DNA of 64,000 nt from Pseudomonadota bacterium. GTDB taxonomy: Bacteria; Myxococcota_A; Polyangia; GCA-2747355. Made by a program: the position numbers and the translations under genes. The notes under the pieces were generated by a model. The model searched no databases, was not told where the DNA came from, and saw only the letters and a list, made by a program, of their open reading frames with translations. The stretch covers positions 616,001 through 680,000 of the forward strand of contig JADJTL010000001.1 of the NCBI GenBank assembly GCA_016711215.1, written 5' to 3'. Shown piece after piece: positions 10,970-18,250 of this stretch; the first letter of the stretch is position 1; the number at the start of each line of letters is the position of its first letter.

Positions 10970-10998
10970 TTTACATCCCCGCTCGCCGGCGTTATAGC
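10970..10998 (+). promoter_or_regulatory. Strong sigma-70-like promoter of yciO, likely leaderless
   Basis: TTTACA (10970-10975), 17-bp spacer, TATAGC (10993-10998). The ATG at 11008 is only 9 nt beyond the -10 box, and no Shine-Dalgarno sequence is present, so the transcript probably starts at or 1-3 nt before the ATG. Confidence 0.6.
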
Positions 10999-11007
10999 CC
11001 TGCGCTG

Positions 11008-11637
11008 ATGGGTCGCGCGCAGACATTGGTGCTCGACGAGCGCCACCCCAATCCTCGCAAGATTCGGCAGGCGGCCGAGCTGCTGGGGCGTGGCGGCGTC
11101 ATCGCCTACCCGACCGACACCGTCTACGGCATCGGCTGCGACCTGCACGATCGCAAGGCCATCGACCGCGTCTACCTGGTCAAGCGGCTGGACCGCGGCC
11201 ATCGCCTGAGCTTCATCTGTCAGGATCTCTCCACCGTCGCGACCTACGCCCATGTCAGCGACTTCGCCCACCGCTGGCTGCGGCGGCTCTTGCCGGGTCC
11301 CTACACCGTGGTGTTGCCGGCGAGCCGCGAGGTACCGAAGGTGCTGCGCGAGCGGCGGCCCGAGGTCGGCATTCGCGTGCCCGATAACGCGACCTGCATC
11401 GAGTTGACGCGGGCGTTGGGGCGCCCCGTGATCTCCACCAGCGCGACCGACCCAGAGAGCGGGGAGATTATGATCGACCCGGAGATCGTGCTGAAGCGCC
11501 TCGGACATCAGCTCGATTTGGTCTTGGACGGCGGGCTGCTGACCAACGAACCGTCGACGATCGTCAGCCTGATCCACGATGAGGTCGAGGTCTTGCGGGT
11601 GGGCAAGGGTCCGACCGAGCTGCTGACCGGGGGCTAG
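11008..11637 (+). CDS. yciO: YciO/TsaC/Sua5 family threonylcarbamoyl-AMP synthase-like protein
   Basis: 209 residues, the length of YciO/YrdC single-domain proteins, lacking the Sua5 C-terminal domain. Diagnostic motifs are GGVIAYPTDTVYGIGCDL near the N-terminus, LPGPYTVVLPAS, VGIRVPDN and RPVISTSAT. TsaC makes threonylcarbamoyl-AMP from threonine, bicarbonate and ATP for tRNA t6A; YciO paralogues have lower or uncertain activity. The sequence around SFICQDLSTVATYAHV looks closer to YciO than to TsaC. Transcription probably starts at the ATG. It converges with rlmE across a 15-bp duplicated spacer. Confidence 0.85.
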   Translation: MGRAQTLVLDERHPNPRKIRQAAELLGRGGVIAYPTDTVYGIGCDLHDRKAIDRVYLVKRLDRGHRLSFICQDLSTVATYAHVSDFAHRWLRRLLPGPYTVVLPASREVPKVLRERRPEVGIRVPDNATCIELTRALGRPVISTSATDPESGEIMIDPEIVLKRLGHQLDLVLDGGLLTNEPSTIVSLIHDEVEVLRVGKGPTELLTGG

Positions 11638-11640
11638 CGC

Positions 11641-11670
11641 GCTGCTGGCCGGCTAGCTGCTGGCCGGCTA
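11641..11670. repeat. 15-bp direct repeat between convergent genes
   Basis: gctgctggccggcta occurs twice in tandem (11641-11655, 11656-11670). The second copy contains the rlmE stop codon. Internal CCGGC/GCCGG complementarity could form a hairpin between the convergent yciO and rlmE, but there is no T-run. Confidence 0.7.
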
Positions 11671-12342
11671 GGGCTCGGCGGCGGGCCTGCTTGGCGCGGC
11701 GGGGCCATCGGCGGCCGGCTGCCGGCGCTCGAGCGCCACGACATAGACCTCGCTCGACTGGCGCCGCGTGGCCTCGGGGCGGACGACCTTGGTGCGCCGA
11801 TAGGCGCGCTTGACCCCCGCCAGCGCGGCGTCGAAGCCCTCGCCCATCAGGATCTTGGCGACGAAGGCGGTCTGCGCGCAGCCGAGGATCAGCGAGAGGT
11901 CGAGCGCGCGCGTGAAGAGCTCGGCGCTGCGGAGCTGGTCGCTCGAGGCGATGCCGCTCGTGTCTGGGGCCAGATCGGAGAGCACGAGCTCGAAGCAGGG
12001 CCGCTCCCCGCGCAGCAGGTCGGGGCTGATGGTCAGCACGTCGCCGACGATCAGGCGGACGTGGCTGGGCAGCTCGATTGGCAGCGTTTGGCGGTCCAGA
12101 CCGACGATGCGACCGCGTGGGCCGACCCGCGTGCTGGCGTACTGGAGCCAGGATCCCGGGCGGCAGCCGAGGTCGAGCACCCGCTGCCCTGTGCGCAGCA
12201 GCCCGAAGCGCTTATCGAGTTCTTGCAGCTTGTAGACCGAGCGCGCCGCGTAGCGCTCGCTCTTGGCGCGCCGGTAGTAGGGATCGTGGCGTTCGCGCCG
12301 GTCGTCGAGCTTTCCGGTCATCGGGGTGCGCTGGTGCTCCAC
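11668..12342 (-). CDS. rlmE: 23S rRNA 2'-O-ribose methyltransferase RlmE (RrmJ/FtsJ)
   Basis: 224 residues from GTG 12342, or 217 from ATG 12321; neither has a clear Shine-Dalgarno site, and the shorter form starts like other RlmE proteins. The RrmJ K-D-K-E tetrad is intact: Lys in RSVYKLQELD, Asp in SDLAPDTSG, Lys in VAKILMGEGF and Glu in SSEVYVVAL. The SAM-binding motif is VLDLGCRPGSWLQYA (normally GxAPGGW, here Arg-Pro-Gly-Ser). The enzyme methylates U2552 (E. coli numbering) of 23S rRNA late in 50S assembly. It lies 73 bp downstream of rplC on the same strand, so a ribosomal protein and a 50S assembly enzyme are probably co-transcribed. The C-terminus carries a short Pro/Ala tail. Confidence 0.9.
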   Translation of the reverse strand: MEHQRTPMTGKLDDRRERHDPYYRRAKSERYAARSVYKLQELDKRFGLLRTGQRVLDLGCRPGSWLQYASTRVGPRGRIVGLDRQTLPIELPSHVRLIVGDVLTISPDLLRGERPCFELVLSDLAPDTSGIASSDQLRSAELFTRALDLSLILGCAQTAFVAKILMGEGFDAALAGVKRAYRRTKVVRPEATRRQSSEVYVVALERRQPAADGPAAPSRPAAEP

Positions 12343-12415
12343 GCGGCGCGCCGCGCGGCGGCTGCCGAGAGGGTCTGCGTGTCGCGCGCGAGGGCGGGGC
12401 GGTAAGCGCGCCGGC

Positions 12416-13219
12416 TCAGGCGCTCGCGCCCTCGGCGCCTGCAGCGCTGGCTGCCGGCGGCGCCGCCGTCTCGACCGTCCGCAGCTCGAAGGGCATCAGC
12501 GGGCGCTTGGTCGCGTGCTTGATCGTGACGTAGCCCCCGGGGGCTCCCGGGACGGCGCCCTTGAGCAGCAGGAGATTTTTATCGGCCACCACCTCTTGGA
12601 TCCGCACGTTCTGGACGCTGACGCGGCGGTTACCCATCTGGCCGGGCATCTTCATGCCCTTGAACACGCGGCCGGGGGTCAGGCGGCAGCCGATCGATCC
12701 GCCGTGGCGGAAGTACTCGTGCGTGCCGTGCGTGGCGCGAAAGCCGGAGAAGTGATGGCGCTTGATGACCCCCTGGAAGCCCTTGCCCTTGGAGGTGCCG
12801 ATCACGTCGACGGCGTCGCCAGCGCGGAAGACCTCGGCCACCGACAGGGTCTGGCCGATCTTGAACTGGCCCAGCTCCTCCGCCGAGAGGCGCACTTCGC
12901 GCACGACGTGCTGCGGGGCGCTCCCGGCCTTGGCGAACATGCCGGCTGCGGGCCGCGAGGTGCGCTGCGGCTTCTGCTCCTCGAAGCCGATCTTGATCGA
13001 GGCATAGCCGTTGCGCTCGGGCGTGTTGATGTCGAGGACCACGCAGGGGCCGACCTGGACCACCGCCAACGCCTGCCAGGTGCCAGCGGCGTCGAAGGCC
13101 TGGGTCATCCCGACCTTCTTGCCGAGCAAGGCCATGCGGAACCTCAACCGCTGGACCGCCGGCTTGCCGTTCGCTGTCGGGTTGTTCACTTTCCGATCAT
13201 TGCCTGTCGGAGTGGCCAT
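12416..13219 (-). CDS. rplC: 50S ribosomal protein L3, located outside an S10 operon
   Basis: 267 residues from the ATG at 13219, which has AAGGAG 7 nt upstream. The canonical L3 start MALLGKKVGMTQAFD is internal at residue ~29, so this form has an N-terminal extension (MATPTGNDRKVNNPTANGKP) rich in Asn/Lys/Pro. Core L3 motifs are present: GTSKGKGFQGVIKRHHFSG, ATHGTHEYFRHGGSIG, RVFKGMKMPGQMGNRRVSVQN and LLLKGAVPGAPGGYVTIKHA. The C-terminus has an Ala/Glu tail. L3 normally follows rpsJ and precedes rplD; here neighbours are metG upstream and rlmE downstream, and no other ribosomal gene is in the window. It may be the relocated sole copy or a second copy. A consensus-like promoter and a hairpin-bearing leader precede it. 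Confidence 0.95.
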   Translation of the reverse strand: MATPTGNDRKVNNPTANGKPAVQRLRFRMALLGKKVGMTQAFDAAGTWQALAVVQVGPCVVLDINTPERNGYASIKIGFEEQKPQRTSRPAAGMFAKAGSAPQHVVREVRLSAEELGQFKIGQTLSVAEVFRAGDAVDVIGTSKGKGFQGVIKRHHFSGFRATHGTHEYFRHGGSIGCRLTPGRVFKGMKMPGQMGNRRVSVQNVRIQEVVADKNLLLLKGAVPGAPGGYVTIKHATKRPLMPFELRTVETAAPPAASAAGAEGASA

Positions 13220-13298
13220 GTCTTGACTCCTTGGCCTGGAAGCTTGGCCTGGAAGCACGGGGCTCGAAGGGCGCGCGCCGGGACGCGCCTGGATTTGC

Positions 13299-13337
13299 AC
13301 GCGCCTAAAGGCGCAAAAACGCGCGCCTTGGGCGCAC
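13299..13337 (-). promoter_or_regulatory. Two-hairpin leader with T-run upstream of rplC, attenuator-like
   Basis: Read in the transcribed direction, GCGCC-CAA-GGCGC (13335-13323) is followed by GCG and a run of five T (13319-13315), then a second perfect hairpin GCGCC-TTTA-GGCGC (13314-13301). The first hairpin plus T-run looks like an intrinsic terminator, and the arms of the two hairpins are nearly interchangeable, so alternative pairing is possible. Regulation of L3 by this element is an inference. Confidence 0.45.
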
Positions 13338-13346
13338 GGCCGCTGT

Positions 13347-13375
13347 TGTATAGGAGGCAACGTTCTTGGTGTCAA
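13347..13375 (-). promoter_or_regulatory. Near-consensus sigma-70 promoter of rplC
   Basis: On the minus strand, TTGACA (13375-13370) and TATACA (13352-13347) are separated by exactly 17 bp. The predicted start near 13340 gives a ~120-nt leader before the rplC Shine-Dalgarno site. This is the best promoter match seen in the window. Confidence 0.8.
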
Positions 13376-13413
13376 GGACGCGTTCTTGGCGCCGCTGCCG
13401 TCCCGCCTGGCGC

Positions 13414-15483
13414 TCAGCTCACCTTGGCGCCGGAGGGTAGCGCGCGGTCCACGGTGCAGAGCGCCAGGTCAACGCCGTCGCCGGCCGCCAGAATCATGCC
13501 TTCGCTGCGGACGCCACGAATCGTGGTCGCCTTGAGGTTGGCCAGCAGGATCACCCGCTTGCCCACGAGCTGATCGGGTCCATAGGCCCGCGCGATGCCG
13601 GAGACCACCTGACGCTCGATGCCGCCCACGTCGAGCGTCAGGCGCAGCAGCCGGTCGGCGCCGTCGATGCGTGCGGCCGCGCGCACCTCGGCGACGCGAA
13701 GCTCGCAGCGGGCGAAGTCCTCGATGCCGATAGCCATGCCCTCGGTGGCATCGGTGGCCGGAGCGCCCGTCGCGGCGGCCGGCTTCGGCTGCTTCGGCGG
13801 CTTCGGCGGCTTCGGCGGCACGGCGGCGGTCGGCGACGCCGCCGAAGCCGAAGCCGACGGTGCCACCGGGCCGGTGGGCGCGAGCGCCGCACCCGCCGCC
13901 GCGCGCGCCGTCCAGCGGGCGACCAGCGCCTCGCGGCGCTCGTCGTCGATGCGCGGAAAGAGCGGCTCGCCGCGTTGCAGAGCCGCCGCCGGCGGGCCAT
14001 CACCCCAGCGCGTCGGCCACTGGTCGCGCCCGAGCTGCGCTTCCAGCGTGGGTAGGCCGAGATAGCGTCGCATCGTCGCCGCGCTGTCCGGCAGCGCCGG
14101 GGCGAGCAAGATCGAGATCCACCGCAGCGCCTCGAGAAAGTGCGCCACGACCTGATCGAGGCGGGGCTGCTGCTCGGCATTGCGGGCCAGTTTGTAGGGC
14201 GCCGTGGTGTCGATGTACTTGTTCGTCCCCCGCACCAGCTCCCAGAGGGCCTCGAGCGCGCGGCTCGGCTCCAGCCGCTCGAAGTGCATCGCCACCGCGT
14301 CGCGCACGCGCTCGGCCAAGGCGACCAGCGCCTGGTCGGTCGGGTCCATTTCAGCGGCCGCCAGCAGCGCGGGCGTCTTGCCCGCGCAATACTTCCCCGC
14401 CATCGCTAGAGAGCGATTGAGCAGGTTGCCCAGGTCGTTGGCCAGGTCGGCGTTGAGCCGCTGGATCAACGCCGGGTGGGCGAAGTCGCCGTCGTTGCCG
14501 AGCGGGGTCTCGCGCAGCAGGAAGTAGCGCAGCGCGTCGCGCCCGAGGTCCCCCGCCAGCATCGTGGGGTCGACCGCGTTCATCAACGACTTGGACATCT
14601 TCTGGCCGTTGACCGTCCACCAGCCGTGGGCGAAGACCGTGCGGGGCAGGGGCAGTCCGGCCGCCAGCAGCATGCAGGGCCAGTAGACCGCGTGAAAGCG
14701 CAGGATGTCCTTGCCGATCAGATGAATCGCCTGAGGCCAGAACTGGCGATAGGCCGGCGCCTCATCGAAGCCGCCGAGCGCGGAGATGTAGTTGGTCAGC
14801 GCGTCGATCCAGACGTAGATGACGTGCGAATCATCGCCCGGTACGCGAATGCCCCAGCGCAGCGTGCTGCGCGAGACGCTGAGGTCGCGCAGACCGCCGC
14901 GAATGAAGTTGACGATCTCGTTGCGCCGCATCTCCGGCTGCACGAAGTCGGGGTGCCGCTCGAAGTGCTCGAGGAGCGCGTCCTGGTAGCGCGACATGCG
15001 GAAGAAGTAGCTCGTCTGCTTGAGGCGGCTGACCTCGCGCGCATGCACGGGGCAGCGCCCATTCACCAGCTGCGTATCGGTGTAGTACTCCTCACAGGCC
15101 ACGCAATAGGGGCCGTCGTACTCGCCGAGGTAGAGGTCGCCGTGATCGGCGAGCCGCTGCCAGAGGCGCTGCACGACAGCGGCGTGCCGGGGCTCCGTGG
15201 TGCGGAGAAAGTCGTCGTGCTCGATTCCGAGCGCCTGCCAGGTCGAGCGGAAGCGCGAGACCACCTCGTCGGCCAGCTCGAGGGGCGTCAGGTTGCGGGC
15301 CGCGGCGGCCGCCTCGATCTTCTGCCCGTGCTCGTCGGTGCCGGTCTGGAAGCGCACGGCCTCGCCGCGCGAGCGGTGGTAGCGCGCGAGCGTGTCGCCG
15401 ACGACCGTGGTGTAGGCGTGCCCCAGATGCGGCACGTCGTTGACGTAGTAGATCGGCGTGGTGAGGTAGAAGGGTGGCGTCAC
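13414..15483 (-). CDS. metG: Methionyl-tRNA synthetase with C-terminal tRNA-binding domain
   Basis: 689 residues. Class I signatures are HLGH (residues 19-22, in PIYYVNDVPHLGHAYT) and KMSKS (~296, in NGQKMSKSLMN). The zinc-binding insert includes CVACEEYYTDTQLVNGRCPVH, with two Cys pairs reduced to a CxxC plus one Cys. After the anticodon-binding helices a Pro/Lys linker (PPKPPKPPKQPKP) leads to a Trbp111/EMAPII-like domain (~580-689: IEDFARCELRVAEVRAAARI, VSGIARAYGPDQLVGKRVI). GTG start at 15483, 9 nt after the ricT stop. The order holB-ricT-metG matches the conserved order known from Firmicutes (holB-yaaT-metS). Confidence 0.96.
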   Translation of the reverse strand: MTPPFYLTTPIYYVNDVPHLGHAYTTVVGDTLARYHRSRGEAVRFQTGTDEHGQKIEAAAAARNLTPLELADEVVSRFRSTWQALGIEHDDFLRTTEPRHAAVVQRLWQRLADHGDLYLGEYDGPYCVACEEYYTDTQLVNGRCPVHAREVSRLKQTSYFFRMSRYQDALLEHFERHPDFVQPEMRRNEIVNFIRGGLRDLSVSRSTLRWGIRVPGDDSHVIYVWIDALTNYISALGGFDEAPAYRQFWPQAIHLIGKDILRFHAVYWPCMLLAAGLPLPRTVFAHGWWTVNGQKMSKSLMNAVDPTMLAGDLGRDALRYFLLRETPLGNDGDFAHPALIQRLNADLANDLGNLLNRSLAMAGKYCAGKTPALLAAAEMDPTDQALVALAERVRDAVAMHFERLEPSRALEALWELVRGTNKYIDTTAPYKLARNAEQQPRLDQVVAHFLEALRWISILLAPALPDSAATMRRYLGLPTLEAQLGRDQWPTRWGDGPPAAALQRGEPLFPRIDDERREALVARWTARAAAGAALAPTGPVAPSASASAASPTAAVPPKPPKPPKQPKPAAATGAPATDATEGMAIGIEDFARCELRVAEVRAAARIDGADRLLRLTLDVGGIERQVVSGIARAYGPDQLVGKRVILLANLKATTIRGVRSEGMILAAGDGVDLALCTVDRALPSGAKVS

Positions 15484-15492
15484 GTCGCGTCC

Positions 15493-17199
15493 TTAGCTGT
15501 CCTGGCGCTCGCCGCTGGCCTCGGGGCCCTCAGGGCCGCGGCCGCTGCGGCTGAGCTCGTGTGCGGCATAGGTCTGCGCCGAGCCGTCGGCGAGCGTCGC
15601 GCGCACGCGCAGGCGCGGGAGGTCGAGCTCGTTGACGCGCGCGAGCCCGTCGGGCGTCTGCACCGTCTCGCCGACGCGCGGTAGCCGCCGCCGCGCGTCG
15701 CGGTACATGCTCTGCTCGTAGGCGAGGCAGCACTTGAGGCGCCCACACATGCCCGAGATCTTGGCCGGGTTGAGCACCAGGTTCTGATCCTTGGCCATGC
15801 GGATGCTGACCGGGGCGAAGTCGTTGATCCAGCTCGAGCAGCAGAGCTCCCGGCCGCAGGGACCGAGACCGCCGGTCAACTTCGACTCATCGCGCACGCC
15901 GACCTGGCGCAGCTCGACGCGCAGGTGCAGGTCACGCGAGAGATCGCGCACGAGGTCGCGGAAGTCGATCCGACTCTCGGCGGCGAAGTGGAAGATCGCC
16001 TTGCTCCCGTTTTGCAGCACCTCGACGCGCGCGACCTTCATCGGCAGGCCGTATTGCTTGATCCGCTCACGGCAGCAGCGCACGGCCTCGTGCTCGAGCG
16101 CGGCCTTGCGGGTCGCCGCGGCGGCGCCTTCGTCGCCGACGACGCGCAGCACGCGCAGCGGCAGGGTCCCGACGAGCGCCCGCCTTGGGGCCCGCACGAC
16201 CGTCCCGTGCAGCGTGCTCCGATCACCCTCGATCATCACGCGCTGGCCTGGTTCGAGCGTCAGCTCGCCAGCGTCGAGCTCGGAGACGACGCGCGTCACG
16301 CCGACCTGCACCGCGACGAGCCGGCAGAGGCGGCCGGGCAAGAGCTCGGCCGTGTCGCCACCGGCCGCCGCGAGCAGGTCGGCGCCCTCATGCTCGCGCG
16401 GCGACGCGTAGGCGAAACGACCGCTCTCCTTGACGGCGCTGAGCGGAGTGTCGTCGTCCCCGAGGTCCTGCCTGCGTCCGCTGCCGGCGCCGCTCGCGGC
16501 CCCGCGCGGGCTCGCGGCGCCGTCCGTGTCCTCGAGATCCCAGCTTTCGTCGGCTGGAAAGGCCGGCGCCGCGGCCGTCCGTCCCGAGCGTGAGCGCCGT
16601 CTCCCAGGGGTGCCACCGGGGCCACCTGGCCCCCGGTCGCGCCCGGGCGTCGGGCGTTGATCGGGCGCCGGTCGGCCCTCGGTGCCGCGCGAGACGGGCG
16701 CCGGTCGCTGTCCCTCGCGCTCGGGCGCTGAATCGCGGCGCGCGGGCTGCGGGCGCGCCTGGCGGTTTGCCGCGCGAGGCGCGCCGCGGCGTGCCTCGGG
16801 GCGTCCGTCCTGACGCGCCTCCGGACGGGCCTCTCGACGGGGGGCTGGGCGAGGGCCGCGCGGGGCCGTCGGCGGGGGTCTGGCGCCGACCGGCACAGCG
16901 CCCGCGGCCTCTGGCTTGTCGTCGCTGGCGCCGCCTGTGGCGGTGCTCAGCTCAGCGGAGCCCGGGACCGCGCCGGCGCGTGAACGGTTTTGGTCGCGCC
17001 GATGTCGGCGGCCGTTAGCGCCTCTGCTGCCACCCTCGCCGCCGCCACCGCCGCCACCGCCGCCGCCACCGCTGTCGCCACCACTGCCACCACCACTGCC
17101 ACCACCACCGCCGCCACCGCTGCCGCTCGCTGAGGCGGGCGGGATCGCGGAACTCGGGCCGCCGCCGGCCTGCCCATCGTGCGCGTCAGCGTTGCTCAT
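15493..17199 (-). CDS. ricT: PSP1-domain protein RicT/YaaT with long Gly/Arg-rich N-terminal extension
   Basis: 568 residues. The PSP1 core occupies ~290-530 (RLVAVQVGVTRVVSELD, YGLPMKVARVEVLQNGSKAIFHFAAE). The cysteine clusters of RicT that help hold Fe-S clusters in the RicAFT complex are intact: GPCGRELCCSSW (~448) and GMCGRLKCCLAYEQ (~485). In Bacillus RicT works with RicA/RicF on RNase Y-dependent mRNA maturation; RicA/RicF are not in this window. The first ~280 residues are disordered: a Gly/Ser run, then an Arg/Pro/Gly-rich stretch (ARPEARQDGRPEARRGAPR), resembling RNA-binding RG-rich tails. The ATG overlaps the holB stop by 4 bp (ATGA), implying translational coupling; metG follows 9 nt after the stop. 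Confidence 0.9.
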   Translation of the reverse strand: MSNADAHDGQAGGGPSSAIPPASASGSGGGGGGGSGGGSGGDSGGGGGGGGGGGEGGSRGANGRRHRRDQNRSRAGAVPGSAELSTATGGASDDKPEAAGAVPVGARPPPTAPRGPRPAPRREARPEARQDGRPEARRGAPRAANRQARPQPARRDSAPEREGQRPAPVSRGTEGRPAPDQRPTPGRDRGPGGPGGTPGRRRSRSGRTAAAPAFPADESWDLEDTDGAASPRGAASGAGSGRRQDLGDDDTPLSAVKESGRFAYASPREHEGADLLAAAGGDTAELLPGRLCRLVAVQVGVTRVVSELDAGELTLEPGQRVMIEGDRSTLHGTVVRAPRRALVGTLPLRVLRVVGDEGAAAATRKAALEHEAVRCCRERIKQYGLPMKVARVEVLQNGSKAIFHFAAESRIDFRDLVRDLSRDLHLRVELRQVGVRDESKLTGGLGPCGRELCCSSWINDFAPVSIRMAKDQNLVLNPAKISGMCGRLKCCLAYEQSMYRDARRRLPRVGETVQTPDGLARVNELDLPRLRVRATLADGSAQTYAAHELSRSGRGPEGPEASGERQDS

Positions 17200-18215
17200 C
17201 GGAGGGGCTCTGCCTTTCGGCTGCGCAGCGCCACGACCAGCGCCTCGAGGGTGAGGGCCGCGTTGGCGTTGCCCGCCAGCGCGGCCTGCGCCTGGTGGAC
17301 CGCGCGAAGTTGATGCAGCAGCGTGCGGCAGCCGAGGGCCTTGGCGCGCTCGGCCAGCGTGGCTTCGAGGTTGCCGGCGAGCAGCCGTGACCCGCTAATG
17401 CCAGTCGCGAGCAGCAGCAGGTCACGCAGGCGAAGCGCCAGCAGCTCGAGGGCTTGTGGCAGCACGGCGCGCTCGCCGCTGAACTCGGCGACGGTCTGGA
17501 AGACCGCGAGCATGCCCTCTGTCTCGGCGACGCGGAGCAGGCTGTCGGCCACCTCCTGTGCCTGGGTCAGGGCGGCGCTGTCGAGCAGCTCGAGCGCGTG
17601 GCCGACGCTGCCCTCGGCCAGCCTCGCCACCCGCTGCAAGGCCTCATGGTCGTGTGGCGCGCCGCGCTCGCTCGCGCGTACCGCCGCGACGAGCGCCGCC
17701 GCGGCGAGCGGCGTGAAGCGCAGCCGCTGGCTGCGCGAGACGAGGGTCGGTGTCACTCGATGGGCGGCCGCGGTGACGAGGACGAAGACGTTGCGGGGAC
17801 GTGGCTCCTCTACCGACTTGAGCAGCGCATTGGCGGCGCTCCCATGCAGCGCGTCGGCGCCGTCGACGACGATCACGCGCCAGCGCCCTTCATGCGGCGC
17901 GTAGGGCAGCTGCTCCTGCAGCTGTCGCACCTGGTCGACCTTGATGAAGGCCCCGTCGGGGCTGAGGGTGACGACGTCCGGATGGTGGCCTCCGGCGATC
18001 TTGCTGCACGCCGCGCAGCCGCCGCAGGCCTCGAGCTCGCGCGGCGCCTCGCAGTTGAGGCGGAGCGCGAGGGCCTTGGCCGTCGTGGCCTTGCCCACAC
18101 CGCGCGGGCCGCTAAAGAGCAGCGCGTGCGGGAGGCGATCGGCCGCGAGGGCACGGCGCAGCGCTTCGATCGGGCGCTGCTGTCCGACGATCTGGGAAAA
18201 CGTCAGCGTGCTCAC
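17196..18215 (-). CDS. holB: DNA polymerase III subunit delta'
   Basis: 339 residues from GTG 18215, chosen because delta' proteins begin just ahead of the FSQIVGQ motif; the frame is open further upstream to a TTG overlapping the preceding gene. Walker A GPRGVGKAT (~36-44); zinc module Cys at ~55, 64, 67 and 70 (NCEAPRELEACGGCAACSK); VVDGADALHGSAANALLKSVEEP; and sensor SRSQRLRF, where DnaX proteins have SRC. It is part of the clamp loader that opens the beta clamp. It is the first gene of holB-ricT-metG and overlaps ricT by 4 bp. No Shine-Dalgarno site is visible at the chosen start. Confidence 0.88.
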   Translation of the reverse strand: MSTLTFSQIVGQQRPIEALRRALAADRLPHALLFSGPRGVGKATTAKALALRLNCEAPRELEACGGCAACSKIAGGHHPDVVTLSPDGAFIKVDQVRQLQEQLPYAPHEGRWRVIVVDGADALHGSAANALLKSVEEPRPRNVFVLVTAAAHRVTPTLVSRSQRLRFTPLAAAALVAAVRASERGAPHDHEALQRVARLAEGSVGHALELLDSAALTQAQEVADSLLRVAETEGMLAVFQTVAEFSGERAVLPQALELLALRLRDLLLLATGISGSRLLAGNLEATLAERAKALGCRTLLHQLRAVHQAQAALAGNANAALTLEALVVALRSRKAEPLR

Positions 18216-18250
18216 GGCGTCGTGGGTGCTAGCACCGCAACTCCGGGCTG

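Noticed and set aside
14476..15684. Plus-strand open frame opposite metG
   Set aside because: An antisense shadow; metG HLGH and KMSKS are on the minus strand.
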